Assembly (NCBI RefSeq): GCF_009830105.1
Contig: NZ_WURB01000010.1
Location: forward strand, 89,581 to 153,580
Direction of reading: 5' to 3'
DNA: 64,000 nucleotides
Source of the DNA: Microvirga makkahensis
GTDB lineage: Bacteria > Pseudomonadota > Alphaproteobacteria > Rhizobiales > Beijerinckiaceae
The notes beneath the pieces were generated by a model. It did no database searches. It was not told where the DNA came from and saw only the letters and a program-made list of their open reading frames with translations. Position 1 is the stretch's first letter. Each line of letters opens with the position of its first letter. The translations under genes were made by a program, and so were the position numbers. Of the stretch, positions 1-8,866 are shown in pieces.

Positions 1-122
1 GGCCGTTGCGGCTGCTGCTGCGGCGGGTAATAGTAATAACCTTGCGCCAAGACCGACTGACCGCTTCCCAGGGCGAGAAACAGGCTCAAAGTCAGCAGGC
101 CAAGGATCGTCAGCAAACGCAT
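1..122 (-). CDS. N-terminal fragment of a secreted protein, cut by the window edge
   Basis: An open frame begins at the ATG complementary to 120-122 and runs off the left edge. The 40 visible residues are a classic Sec signal peptide (MRLL start, a Leu-rich core, an Ala-rich cleavage site near VLAQG) followed by a Tyr run and a Pro/Gln-rich stretch. It starts 54 bases after the stop of the lytic transglycosylase on the same strand, so the two are probably co-transcribed. In related Rhizobiales a DUF459 SGNH-hydrolase-like protein often follows this transglycosylase. That identity is inference only, because no catalytic part is in view. Confidence 0.6.
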   Translation of the reverse strand, partial: MRLLTILGLLTLSLFLALGSGQSVLAQGYYYYPPQQQPQR

Positions 123-176
123 GGTGGTTCCATGTTGATCCGGACCACCCGTTTTATAGGGCTTTCACCGGATCCG

Positions 177-1403
177 TCAGCGGGCCGCGCGCAATTCGCG
201 CAGGACCGCGTAATCGGCGTAACCGTCGGGAATCAAGCCGCGTCCGAGCTGGAAGTTCCGCACGGCTTCCCGTGTCTTCGACCCGAACTTGCCGTCCATC
301 TCGCCCTCGTAGAAGCCCAGCCGCGCAAGGCGCACCTGCAGCTCGTGGCGCTCGTCCTTGCCGAGAAGGGGCTGGTCCTTGGGCCAGGATCCCTGGATCG
401 GCAGCCCTCCCATGATCCGGTCGCCGAGATGGGCCACGCCCATGGCATAGGCATCCGACGAGTTGTAGCTCTTGATGACGTCGTAATTGCGCGTGACCAG
501 GAAAGCCGGTCCGCCCGCTCCGCCCGGCAGGAATAGGCTCGCCTCCCCCGCCCGCGGCATGGCCTTTCCGTCGGCCCGGCGCAGGCCCAGGGCCTGCCAT
601 TCGGCGAAGCTCAGCTTCAGATACCTGAAGTCGAACCGCGCCGGCAGCCTGACCTCGAAGCCCCAGGGCAGACCCGGCTCCCAGCCCTGCCGGCGCAGGT
701 AATTGGCGGTCGAGGCCATGGCGTCGGGCACGGAGGACCAGATGTCGCGCACCCCGTCGCGATTGCCGTCCACGGCATATTTCAAGAAGCTCGAAGGCAT
801 GAACTGGGTCTGCCCCATGGCCCCGGCCCAGGAGCCCAGCATCTTGTCGCGGCTGATGTGCTCCTCTTCGAGGATCTGGAGCGCATCGAGCAGCTCCTTC
901 TTGAAGAAGTCGCCCCGGTAGCCCGTATAGGCGAGCGTCGCGAGGGCCCGTACCGCGTAGATTGAGCCGGTGAAGCTGCCGAAATTGGTTTCCATGCCCC
1001 AGACGCCGAGAATCACGGAACGCGGAACGCCGTAGGTTTTCTCGATGGCGGTCAGGGTCTTCGGCCATTCGGCGGCCATCTCGCGGCCGCGCCGGAGGCG
1101 CTGAGCCGAAACCGAGCCGTTGATGTAGTCCCAGATCGGGCGGACGAACTCCGACTGCTTTTTGGTGAGCGCGATGATCTTCGGATCGGGCTCGACGCCC
1201 CGGAAGGCCTCATCGAAGGTGGCGCGCGAGACGCCGCGCGCCTTGGCCGTCGGCCACAGGCCCTGCACGAAGCGCTGGAATCCAGCCTCCGTCCCCCCCT
1301 GTGCCTGGACCGGCCGAATCGGGCCCTCCACGCCGATGATGAGGCTCAAACCGAGAAGGAGGGCACCGCCGAGGCGGCGCATCGAGAGAAGCGGCAGCTG
1401 CAT
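177..1403 (-). CDS. Lytic murein transglycosylase (MltB/SLT_2 family) with C-terminal peptidoglycan-binding domain
   Basis: The 408-residue exported protein cleaves the MurNAc-GlcNAc bond of peptidoglycan with formation of 1,6-anhydroMurNAc. After an N-terminal signal peptide (residues 1-35) comes an SLT_2/MltB catalytic domain. Its catalytic Glu is in GVWGMETNFG (about residue 137), followed by the family motif GAMGQTQFMPSSF. A PG_binding_1 repeat occupies roughly residues 350-405 (RLGFYEGEMDGKFG). Length and domain order are those of the long Rhizobiales MltB proteins. The next in-frame Met (codon 8) is an alternative start, as no strong ribosome site precedes either. Confidence 0.93.
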   Translation of the reverse strand: MQLPLLSMRRLGGALLLGLSLIIGVEGPIRPVQAQGGTEAGFQRFVQGLWPTAKARGVSRATFDEAFRGVEPDPKIIALTKKQSEFVRPIWDYINGSVSAQRLRRGREMAAEWPKTLTAIEKTYGVPRSVILGVWGMETNFGSFTGSIYAVRALATLAYTGYRGDFFKKELLDALQILEEEHISRDKMLGSWAGAMGQTQFMPSSFLKYAVDGNRDGVRDIWSSVPDAMASTANYLRRQGWEPGLPWGFEVRLPARFDFRYLKLSFAEWQALGLRRADGKAMPRAGEASLFLPGGAGGPAFLVTRNYDVIKSYNSSDAYAMGVAHLGDRIMGGLPIQGSWPKDQPLLGKDERHELQVRLARLGFYEGEMDGKFGSKTREAVRNFQLGRGLIPDGYADYAVLRELRAAR

Positions 1404-1485
1404 GAATGTCGCTCGTCGGAATGGGGCGGAATTGACCCCGCCATTGCGACACTAAGAGAGTTAACAGCCGGTTGATAGAGGGGGG

Positions 1486-2472
1486 TTATGCGGCTTTGCG
1501 CGCCGCCAAAATGTGTTCCCACCGCAGGGCCTGATCGACGATCTCGGCCAGATTGTCATGCTGCGGCTGCCATCCGAGGCCCTGGATGCGGTCCACTTGG
1601 GCCACGAGCCGAGCCGGATCGCCCGGGCGGCGGGGACCGAGGCGTACCTCGAAATCGACGCCTGAGACTCTTTTGACCACGTCCACGACCTCCAGAACCG
1701 AGGCGCCGTGACCGTAGCCGCAGTTCAGAACGGCGCAATCGCCGCCCTCGCGCAAGGATTTCAGTGCGGCAAGATGCGCGCGGGCGAGGTCGTTCACCTG
1801 AACGTAGTCGCGAATGCAGGTGCCGTCCGGCGTCTCGTAGTCCGTGCCGAATACGTCGAGATGGGGGCGCTGGCCGAGGGCCGCCTGAGCCGCCACCTTG
1901 ATGAGATGGGTGGCGTGGGGGGTCGACTGACCCGAGCGGCCCTTCGGATCCGCGCCCGCCACGTTGAAATAGCGCAGGATCGCATAGCGCAGGCTATGGG
2001 CCGCATGGGCGTCCTGGAGCATCCATTCGCTCATGAGCTTGCTGCGGCCGTAAGGATTGATCGGGGACAGGGGCCTGTCCTCGGCGAGCAGCGGCGCATC
2101 GGCATTGCCGTAGACGGCAGCCGTGGAGGAGAAGACGAAGTTCCTGATGCCCGTCCGAACCGCCGTCTCGACCAGGGAGCGGGTCTTCACCGTATTGTTG
2201 AAATAGTAACCCAGCGGATCGGTGACCGATTCGGGCACCACGATCCGGGCCGCGAAATGCATGATGCTGTCGATCCCGTGTTCCTCGACGATCCTGGTCA
2301 CCAGTTCCTGGTCGCCCACGTCGCCCACGACGAGGGCGGCCTCCGGAGGGACGGCCCAGCGGAATCCGGAGGACAGGTTGTCGAGAACCACCACCTGCTC
2401 GCCCGCATCCAACAGCTCGAGCACCATGTGGCTGCCGATATAACCCGCGCCGCCCGTCACCAATACCGCCAT
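1486..2472 (-). CDS. galE: UDP-glucose 4-epimerase
   Basis: GalE interconverts UDP-glucose and UDP-galactose using tightly bound NAD. The 328-residue protein is an extended SDR: it starts with the dinucleotide motif VTGGAGYIGSH, has the catalytic Ser in FSSTAAVYG and the YGRSK (YxxxK) pair. The open frame extends 12 codons further upstream, but the ATG at 2472 is preceded by GGGGAG at good spacing and begins right at the Rossmann strand, so it is preferred. It is divergent from galU, which makes its substrate, with about 260 bases between them holding both promoters. Confidence 0.95.
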   Translation of the reverse strand: MAVLVTGGAGYIGSHMVLELLDAGEQVVVLDNLSSGFRWAVPPEAALVVGDVGDQELVTRIVEEHGIDSIMHFAARIVVPESVTDPLGYYFNNTVKTRSLVETAVRTGIRNFVFSSTAAVYGNADAPLLAEDRPLSPINPYGRSKLMSEWMLQDAHAAHSLRYAILRYFNVAGADPKGRSGQSTPHATHLIKVAAQAALGQRPHLDVFGTDYETPDGTCIRDYVQVNDLARAHLAALKSLREGGDCAVLNCGYGHGASVLEVVDVVKRVSGVDFEVRLGPRRPGDPARLVAQVDRIQGLGWQPQHDNLAEIVDQALRWEHILAARKAA

Positions 2473-2736
2473 ATCCGTTCTCCCCGAGATCTGCCCGACC
2501 TGGCGCATTGCGCGGAAAGGGAGAGCGCCCCTCCCCGGCCCGATGCCGTCGTAGCCTAACCCAAACGCTTCAGCTTCAATTCAGGTCCCGAGCCGCAAAG
2601 AAGACCCGGCCCCGGTGCAACAAGGCAGCGCGCCGGGCGTTAAGAGGAGCCTAAGCTTGACGGTAAACGGTTTTCTTTTGCCTGCCCTGCCTTAGATTGA
2701 CCTCCCTCTACTCTCTGCTCAAACATGGCTTGATCG

Positions 2737-3603
2737 ATGAAGCGCATTCGCAAAGCAGTCCTTCCTGTTGCCGGTCTCGGCACCCGTTTCCTTCCCGCCA
2801 CCAAGGCGGTGCCGAAGGAGATGCTGTGCGTGGTGGATCGCCCCGTGGTGCAGCATGTGGTGGACGAGGCCCGGGCCGCCGGGATCGAGCATTTCATCTT
2901 TGTCACCGGCCGCAACAAGGCCGTGATCGAGGACCATTTCGACATTGCCTACGAGTTGAACCAGACCCTGGAAGCGCGCGGAAAGACGAAGGAGCTGGAG
3001 CTTCTGACGAAGGATCAGCCGAAAGCCGGCCAGACGAGCTTCACCCGCCAGCAGGAGCCCTTAGGACTCGGCCATGCCGTCTGGTGCGCCCGCGAACTCG
3101 TGGGCGACGAGCCCTTCGCCGTCCTCCTGCCCGACATGCTCAGCCGTGGCTCCATGGAGCAGATGCTCGCCGCTTACGAGAAGCACGGCGGCAATATCAT
3201 CGCCGTGGAGGAGGTGCCGGAGGACCAGACCCATCAATACGGCATCGTCTCGGTAGGCGAGGAATTCGGCCAAACCTTCGAGATCACGGGGATGGTGGAA
3301 AAGCCCCCGAAGGGCACCGCCCCCTCCAATTACATCATCTCCGGCCGCTACATCCTGCAGCCCGAGATCTTCGATCTGCTCTCCAACCAGGAGCGCGGCG
3401 CTGGCAACGAGATCCAGCTCACCGACTCCATGATCCGCCTGATGAAGGACCAGAAGTTCTTCGGCATGAAATACGAGGGTACAACCTACGATACGGGCTC
3501 GAAAATCGGGTTTCTGATGGCCAACGTGGCCTATGCCCTGGAGCGCGAGGACCTCGGGCCCGTCTTCCGGCAGGAGCTGGAGGCCCTCCTGCGCGGACAG
3601 TGA
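2737..3603 (+). CDS. galU: UTP--glucose-1-phosphate uridylyltransferase
   Basis: GalU makes UDP-glucose from UTP and glucose-1-phosphate for exopolysaccharide, LPS and glucan synthesis. The 288-residue protein has the nucleotidyltransferase signature [17 protein letters not shown] near its N-terminus and the sugar-binding region [18 protein letters not shown]. Its length is normal for bacterial GalU. It is divergent from galE and upstream of kdsD on the same strand, separated from it by a paired-hairpin repeat. Confidence 0.96.
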   Translation: MKRIRKAVLPVAGLGTRFLPATKAVPKEMLCVVDRPVVQHVVDEARAAGIEHFIFVTGRNKAVIEDHFDIAYELNQTLEARGKTKELELLTKDQPKAGQTSFTRQQEPLGLGHAVWCARELVGDEPFAVLLPDMLSRGSMEQMLAAYEKHGGNIIAVEEVPEDQTHQYGIVSVGEEFGQTFEITGMVEKPPKGTAPSNYIISGRYILQPEIFDLLSNQERGAGNEIQLTDSMIRLMKDQKFFGMKYEGTTYDTGSKIGFLMANVAYALEREDLGPVFRQELEALLRGQ

Positions 3604-3640
3604 GCGGGTTTCAGGATTACCCATGGCCGCGCGATTGTGC

Positions 3641-3755
3641 TAGAGCATCGGACTCAAAAGTGGGATCCACTTCGGGGTCCTATCCGATGCTCAATCCTTG
3701 AAAGCGCATCGCTCATGCGGAAAACCGGGTCCACTTTTCCGCACGATGCGCTATA
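3641..3755 (+). repeat. Paired-hairpin intergenic repeat, copy 1
   Basis: This sits between galU and kdsD and consists of two imperfect palindromes. The first has outer arms gcatcgga/tccgatgc (3645-3690) with an inner aagtgg/ccactt stem. The second has outer arms gcgcatcg (3704-3711) and cgatgcgc (3744-3751) with an inner gcggaaaa/ttttccgc stem. A second, diverged copy lies at 6811-6923 in the same orientation, so this is a dispersed family rather than a local regulator. Confidence 0.8.
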
Positions 3756-3763
3756 GGGCGGCC

Positions 3764-4762
3764 ATGGCACTCGCACAGACCAAACCCGTTTCGCACGTCC
3801 AGCAGGCTATCGCCTCGGCCCTTCGCACGCTCGACACCGAGCGCGAGGGCCTGTCCGTCCTGATGGAAGCCATCGGCAACGGGCTCGCCCCCTCCTTCAC
3901 CTCCGCCGTCGAGACGATCGCATCCGCCAGGGGGCGGGTCATCGTCACCGGCATGGGCAAATCCGGCCATGTGGGCCGAAAGATCGCAGCCACCCTCGCC
4001 TCGACCGGCACCCCCGCCTATTACGTCCACCCGGCGGAAGCCAGCCATGGCGACCTGGGCATGGTGCAGACCGACGACGTGATCCTCGCCCTGTCCTGGT
4101 CCGGCGAGACCGCCGAGCTCGCCGACATCATCGGCTATGCCAAGCGTTTCCGGGTGCCGCTGATCGCCTTCACCTCGAACGCATCCTCGACCCTGGGCCA
4201 AGCCGCCGATGTCTGCCTGGCGCTGCCGAAGGCCAAGGAGGCCTGCCCCAACGGGCTTGCGCCCACCACCTCCACCACCATTCAGCTGGCGCTCGGCGAT
4301 GCCCTCGCCATCGCGCTGCTCGAGAGGCGGGGCTTCACGGCCGAGAATTTCCGCGTGTTCCATCCTGGCGGCAAGCTCGGTGCGCGCCTCAAGCTCGTGC
4401 GCGACATCATGCACAAGGACGAGCGCCTGCCGATCATCGGCGTCGAGGCCCGCATGGATCAGGCCATCGAAGAGATCGGCCGGAAGGGCTTCGGCTCCGT
4501 CATCGTGGTCAACACGGACGGCACGCTTGCCGGCATCGTCACCGATGGCGACCTGCGCCGCAACCTTCGCCCCGATCTCGGCAGCCTGCCGATCACCGCC
4601 ATCATGACCCGCACGCCGCGCACCATCGCGCCGGATGCGCTGGTGGCCACCGCGCTCGAGATCGAGGAAACCGCGCGCATCACCGCGCTGATCGTGGTGG
4701 AGAACGACAGGCCTGTCGGCCTCGTGCACTACCTCGACCTGCTGCGGGCAGGCGCCGCATAA
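3764..4762 (+). CDS. kdsD: Arabinose-5-phosphate isomerase, KpsF/GutQ family
   Basis: KdsD converts ribulose-5-phosphate to arabinose-5-phosphate, the first committed step towards Kdo of the LPS inner core. The 332-residue protein has an N-terminal SIS sugar-isomerase domain (GMGKSGHVGRKIAATLASTG; SWSGETAELADI) and two C-terminal CBS domains (from about residue 210, with VRDIMHKDERLP and ITAIMTRTPRTI). The open frame extends 22 codons upstream into the repeat, but the ATG at 3764 follows a GGGCGG stretch and gives the usual N-terminus, so it is chosen. Confidence 0.93.
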   Translation: MALAQTKPVSHVQQAIASALRTLDTEREGLSVLMEAIGNGLAPSFTSAVETIASARGRVIVTGMGKSGHVGRKIAATLASTGTPAYYVHPAEASHGDLGMVQTDDVILALSWSGETAELADIIGYAKRFRVPLIAFTSNASSTLGQAADVCLALPKAKEACPNGLAPTTSTTIQLALGDALAIALLERRGFTAENFRVFHPGGKLGARLKLVRDIMHKDERLPIIGVEARMDQAIEEIGRKGFGSVIVVNTDGTLAGIVTDGDLRRNLRPDLGSLPITAIMTRTPRTIAPDALVATALEIEETARITALIVVENDRPVGLVHYLDLLRAGAA

Positions 4763-5300
4763 CTTTCGCCCTCAGTCCCGATCGGATGCGTCCAATCTGC
4801 GTAGAACAATGTCAGGGCAGCCGCGCAGTCGGCCATGGTGAGGCCGTCGCCCATTCCCGTCCGGCCAATGCGCGGTCGACCCATGCACAGGCCGTGTCGA
4901 GCATTGGTCTTGCTTCGGTGGGGCCGTAGGGATCGCAATCGGCCTCCGGGCGGAGGCGATCAGCCACGATCCACTGTATCGGCGTCATCACGTAAATGTC
5001 GAAGAAGGGTCCATCATCCGCACGTCGAGAGCCGCACGCGGATCGTCCGGGATGAGCCGCACCGGCCCGGGATGACGGAGACCGAGATGATCGATGATGA
5101 TGCTCGCCTCGGGAATGGTACGCCCGCCATCGACCAGGACCGGGAAGCGTCCGATCGGCCAGAGGGCCGCCAGCTCGGCACTCGCCCGCTCGTTATCGAA
5201 CATCCGGTATTCGAAGGACGTCCCGTTCTCGTAGAGTGCGGTGACCACCTTCTGGCGATAGGACGAGAAGGGGTGCACGTCCAGTGCCGATGCGAGATCT
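4763..5300 (-). pseudogene. Glutathione S-transferase family pseudogene, frameshifted and truncated
   Basis: Three reading frames on the minus strand join into one GST. Segment one (about 5290-5012) carries the thioredoxin-fold start HPFSSYRQKVVTALYENGT and the glutathione-site motif PEASIIIDHL. A one-base loss in a C run near 5012 then puts FFDIYVMTPIQ in another frame. A second shift near 4855 moves GDGLTMADCAAALTLFYADW into a third. The GST C-terminus after DWTHPIGTE is missing because the frame runs into the end of kdsD. No good start codon is visible for segment one. Two shifts plus truncation make a dead gene likely. The normal family length is about 200-220 residues. Confidence 0.8.
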
Positions 5301-5316
5301 GCTCGCCTCCGGGTGC

Positions 5317-5766
5317 TCAAGGATCGTCGACGACGAGAGTCGAGCCTTCCACGCGAACGACCCGGACCTTGGCGCCAGCGAGTCGATCCGCGCCGGTGAC
5401 ACGCCATGAGCTGTCATCGACGCGGATGCGCCCCTCACCGTCCTTGATCGGCGTCTCCAGCGTAAACACGCGTCCGACCAGCGTCTGTCCGCGCTGATTG
5501 AGGTGATAAGCGGAAGATTCGGGCGATTCCTTCGAGCGGGTGACGTATCGTCCCAGGAGCACCGCCGCGACCGACAGTAGCGCGAACAGAATGAGGGAGG
5601 CCTGCCAGGAGAGATCGAGCGCCGCATCGAGCACGCCCGTCACGATGGCCGCCAGCCCCAGCCATATGAAGAAGATCCCGGGCGCCATCAGCTCGGCGCC
5701 GATCAGCACGAGTCCGAGAATGATCCAGCCCCAGGCGCCGAGACCGATGAACGCCTCCCGAATCAT
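5317..5766 (-). CDS. NfeD family membrane protein
   Basis: The 149-residue protein has hydrophobic segments at about residues 12-35 and 38-75, followed by a soluble C-terminal OB-fold-like domain (GQTLVGRVFTLETPIKDGEGRIRVDDSSW), the pattern of short NfeD proteins. NfeD proteins are partners of SPFH/stomatin proteins in membrane microdomains. Its start codon overlaps the stop of the upstream SPFH gene by four bases (ATGA), so the two are translationally coupled. No protease domain is present. Confidence 0.88.
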   Translation of the reverse strand: MIREAFIGLGAWGWIILGLVLIGAELMAPGIFFIWLGLAAIVTGVLDAALDLSWQASLILFALLSVAAVLLGRYVTRSKESPESSAYHLNQRGQTLVGRVFTLETPIKDGEGRIRVDDSSWRVTGADRLAGAKVRVVRVEGSTLVVDDP

Positions 5767-6749
5767 GGGTACTCCGCGCCCTTTGTCACCGCGGGTACGC
5801 TGCGCGCGGGCTTCGACGCGGTTGCGCCGCCATCGCCGCCGAACACGGATTTCGTGAGCTCCGCGATGCCGCCCAGGGTGCCTGCGAGGCCCGCCGCTTC
5901 GATGGGCACGATCACGACCTTCTGGTTGGGAGCGGTGGCGAGGCTGCGGATGGCGTCGATGTATTTCTCCGCCACGATGAAGTTGGCGGCCGCGAGATCA
6001 CCGCGGGTGATCGCGTCGCTCACCATGCTGGTGGCCCTTGCCTCCGCCTCCGCGAGGCGCTCACGCGCCTCCGCGTCACGAAAGGCCGCTTCCTTGCGGC
6101 CTTCCGCTGAAAGGATTTGCGCCTGCTTCTCGCCTTCGGCCCGCAGGATTTCCGCCTGCCGCAGACCTTCCGCCTCCAGCACCGCGGCGCGCTTCTCGCG
6201 CTCGGCTTTCATCTGCCGGGCCATGGCACCGGCGAGATCCTGCGGCGGGAGAATGTCCTTGATCTCGACGCGGGTGACCTTGGCTCCCCAGGGGGATGCC
6301 GCCGCATCGACCACGCGCAGAAGCCGCTCGTTGATCTCGTCGCGATGGGACAGGAGTTGATCCAGATCCATGGATCCGACAACCGTACGGATGTTGGTCA
6401 TGGTCAGCACGAGCAGGGCCTGGTTGAGATCCGCCACCTCATAGGAGGCACGCGCCGCATCGAGCACCTGATAGAAGGCGGCCGCATCGATGGTGACGCC
6501 CGCATTGTCCCGGGTGAACGCTTCCTGGCTCGGAACGTCGAGCACCTGCTCCATGACGTTCACCTTCTTCCCGATCTGCTCGATATAGGGAATGATTAGG
6601 GCGAGGCCCGGCGTGAGCGTGCGCGAGTAACGGCCGAAGCGCTCCACCGTATAGGCATACCCTTGCGGCACCGTTCTCACCCCCATCGCGATCGTCACCA
6701 CGACCACGAGCACGAGAACGATCACGAAGATATCGAAACCACCCAACAT
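5763..6749 (-). CDS. SPFH/band 7 (stomatin-paraslipin, QmcA-like) protein
   Basis: The 328-residue protein has one N-terminal membrane anchor (FVIVLVLVVVVTIAMGV), then an SPFH domain (VPQGYAYTVERFGRY, residues 25-190) and a long Ala/Glu-rich coiled coil (about 190-260: REKRAAVLEAEGLRQAEIL). Such proteins oligomerise in membrane microdomains and influence membrane proteases. The ATG at 6749 with a GGGGAAGGG upstream is chosen over a longer frame of nine extra codons. It forms a two-gene operon with nfeD. Confidence 0.92.
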   Translation of the reverse strand: MLGGFDIFVIVLVLVVVVTIAMGVRTVPQGYAYTVERFGRYSRTLTPGLALIIPYIEQIGKKVNVMEQVLDVPSQEAFTRDNAGVTIDAAAFYQVLDAARASYEVADLNQALLVLTMTNIRTVVGSMDLDQLLSHRDEINERLLRVVDAAASPWGAKVTRVEIKDILPPQDLAGAMARQMKAEREKRAAVLEAEGLRQAEILRAEGEKQAQILSAEGRKEAAFRDAEARERLAEAEARATSMVSDAITRGDLAAANFIVAEKYIDAIRSLATAPNQKVVIVPIEAAGLAGTLGGIAELTKSVFGGDGGATASKPARSVPAVTKGAEYP

Positions 6750-6810
6750 CCCTTCCCCCGAGCAACGAAGTTGCAAAGCAGGCAGACTACCCGATGGGAG
6801 CAGGAACTCC

Positions 6811-6923
6811 TATAGCATCGGCCCCAAAGGTGCCTCCACCTCTGGGCCCATCCTGCGCGCCCTCTTTCAAGCAGCGTATCGTTCTTGACGAAAATCGGGT
6901 CCATTTTTTCGCACGATGCGCTA
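6811..6923 (+). repeat. Paired-hairpin intergenic repeat, copy 2
   Basis: This is a diverged copy of the element at 3641-3755. It keeps tatagcatcgg at the left and, in the right half, gcgtatcg (6874-6881) and cgatgcgc (6914-6921) arms around the shared core aaaatcgggtccat. It lies between the divergent SPFH and alaX genes, so it probably overlaps their promoters. Confidence 0.75.
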
Positions 6924-6976
6924 GCGGGTGCCTTCCAAGCTGCTATTCTGCACCTACCATCGCTGAATAACACACC

Positions 6977-7693
6977 ATGCCGCGTTATTTTTGCCAGGAT
7001 CATCCGGATCAGCTCGAACTCGAAGCGCTCGTGCTCGATTCACGTCCCGGCGCAGTTCTGCTGGCTCATTCGCCCTTCTTTCCGGGCGGCGGGGGACAGG
7101 TGGCCGATAGGGGTTTTCTCGAATGGTCAGGCGGCGTGCTGAGCGTCGAGAGGATCGAGCCCGATCCGCATGGACTCTGGCATGTGTTTGCCGAGCCCAT
7201 CACCGTTCAGGGAATGGTGATGGCCAAAGTCGAGGCGGAATTTCGCCGGCTCATGTGCGAATTGCACACGTTGGCGCACGTGCTCAACAGCATCGTCTAT
7301 CGGGATTTCGGTGGCGCGCTGCTGACGGGCGCGCAACTGGCGGCCGACGGCACCTTCCGCGTCGATTTCGATATGCCGGGAACTCATCCCGACTGGCTGC
7401 GGTCCTTGGACGGCCCCATCAACGACGTCATCCGTCACGACCTTGCGATCCGCACCTTCCACATGCCCTGGACTGAAGCCGAGGCGGAGGCGGGCATGTT
7501 CCGCAGCAAATCCGTCTCGCCTCCGCCGCAGGAGGATGGATCGGTGCGGATCGTAGAGATCGCCGGCCTCGACCGGCAGGCCTGTGGCGGGACGCACCTA
7601 ACTTCCACGGGTCTGGCCCGTCCCGTTCGGATTCTGAAGGTCGACAACAAAGGAAAGCAAAACCGGCGCATCCGCGTCGGCTTCGCCGATTGA
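6977..7693 (+). CDS. alaX: Alanyl-tRNA editing protein, AlaX type
   Basis: The 238-residue protein is the free-standing editing domain that hydrolyses Ser (or Gly) mischarged on tRNA-Ala. It shows the N-terminal glycine-rich region of AlaRS (LAHSPFFPGGGGQVAD) and the four zinc ligands of the editing site: HTLAH (residues 94-98) and the Cys and His of ACGGTHLTSTG near residue 200. It stands alone, and its 3' end abuts hemH, which is convergent with no gap. Confidence 0.9.
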   Translation: MPRYFCQDHPDQLELEALVLDSRPGAVLLAHSPFFPGGGGQVADRGFLEWSGGVLSVERIEPDPHGLWHVFAEPITVQGMVMAKVEAEFRRLMCELHTLAHVLNSIVYRDFGGALLTGAQLAADGTFRVDFDMPGTHPDWLRSLDGPINDVIRHDLAIRTFHMPWTEAEAEAGMFRSKSVSPPPQEDGSVRIVEIAGLDRQACGGTHLTSTGLARPVRILKVDNKGKQNRRIRVGFAD

Positions 7694-8755
7694 TCAAATC
7701 CAGCCCTGGAGTTCGCGCTCTACGATGTGGTTGATCACGCGCATGCCCTCGGGGCTGTCGTTGAGACACGGCAGATAGGCGAATTCCTCACCGCCATTGT
7801 GCATGAAGATCTCCCTGTTCTCGCCGTTGAGCTCCTCCAGGGTCTCCAGGCAATCGGCGGAGAAGCCCGGCGCCACGATGGCCATGCGCTTCACGCCGCT
7901 TTTCGCCAGTGCTTCCACTGTCTTGTCCGTATAGGGCTGGAGCCACTCCGCCTTTCCAAAGCGCGACTGGAAACTCATGCGGAACTTGTCCGCAGGCCAG
8001 CCGAAGGCTTCGCGCATCAGTCGCCAAGTCTTCGCGCAGTGGCAATGATAGGGATCTCCCTTAAGCAGGTATTCCTTCGGCACGCCGTGGAAGGAGACGA
8101 GGATCACCTCCGGCTCGAAGGTGAGCTTGGCGAGTTCCTGCTTCATCGATGCGACGACGGATTCGATGTAGACCGGATCATCGTGATAGGGCGGCGAGAC
8201 GCGCACCGTCGGCTGCCAGCGCATGTCCATGAGGGCGCGGAAGGCCTGATCGCAGGCCGTCGCGGACGTTGCCGCCGCATATTGCGGATAGAGCGGCACC
8301 AGCAGGATGCGGTCGCAGCCCTGGTCGAGCAGCGCCTGGATTCGCTCGCGCACCTCGGGCTTGCCGTAACGCATGGCCCAATCTACGGAGATCTTGTCGC
8401 CGGCGATGCTCTTCAGATGCGCGGTGACCTTTTCGGCCTGGTTGCGGGTGATGGTTTTCAGCGGACCTTCGTCGAGCTCGTTGTTCCAGATCGAGGCGTA
8501 GTCGCGGCCCTTCGCGCTGGGGCGTTTGGTGAGGATGATCAGGTTGAGGATCGGCCACCAGAGCAGGCGCGGGGTCTCGATCACGCGGCGGTCGGAAAGA
8601 AACTCCTTCAGGTAGCGCCGCATGGGCCAATAGGTGGTGCCCTCCGGCGTTCCGAGATTCATCAGAAGCACGCCGATCCGCCCCGCCTTCACAGGCGGAT
8701 GATCCGCCGGACGTACGCCCTGGCTGGTCTCGGTCATGCTCACGCGTTCATTCAT
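7694..8755 (-). CDS. hemH: Ferrochelatase
   Basis: HemH inserts ferrous iron into protoporphyrin IX, the last step of haem synthesis. The 353-residue protein has the N-terminal LLMNLGTPEGT, the catalytic His in VSFHGVPKEYL, the Cys-rich DPYHCHCAKTW stretch and the Glu of ETLEELNGENREIF, all standard ferrochelatase features. An in-frame Met six codons later is an alternative start. The gene is monocistronic and convergent with alaX. Confidence 0.96.
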   Translation of the reverse strand: MNERVSMTETSQGVRPADHPPVKAGRIGVLLMNLGTPEGTTYWPMRRYLKEFLSDRRVIETPRLLWWPILNLIILTKRPSAKGRDYASIWNNELDEGPLKTITRNQAEKVTAHLKSIAGDKISVDWAMRYGKPEVRERIQALLDQGCDRILLVPLYPQYAAATSATACDQAFRALMDMRWQPTVRVSPPYHDDPVYIESVVASMKQELAKLTFEPEVILVSFHGVPKEYLLKGDPYHCHCAKTWRLMREAFGWPADKFRMSFQSRFGKAEWLQPYTDKTVEALAKSGVKRMAIVAPGFSADCLETLEELNGENREIFMHNGGEEFAYLPCLNDSPEGMRVINHIVERELQGWI

Positions 8756-8866
8756 GGATCGAAGCCCCTTGGCCGCGGGATCCGGGGCGGATCCCGCTCG
8801 GAATGGGTCCTAGATAGTGGCTTTCTTCCCGTTACGCCAATGCGTTCTGTTTCACTTTGACGTGGT

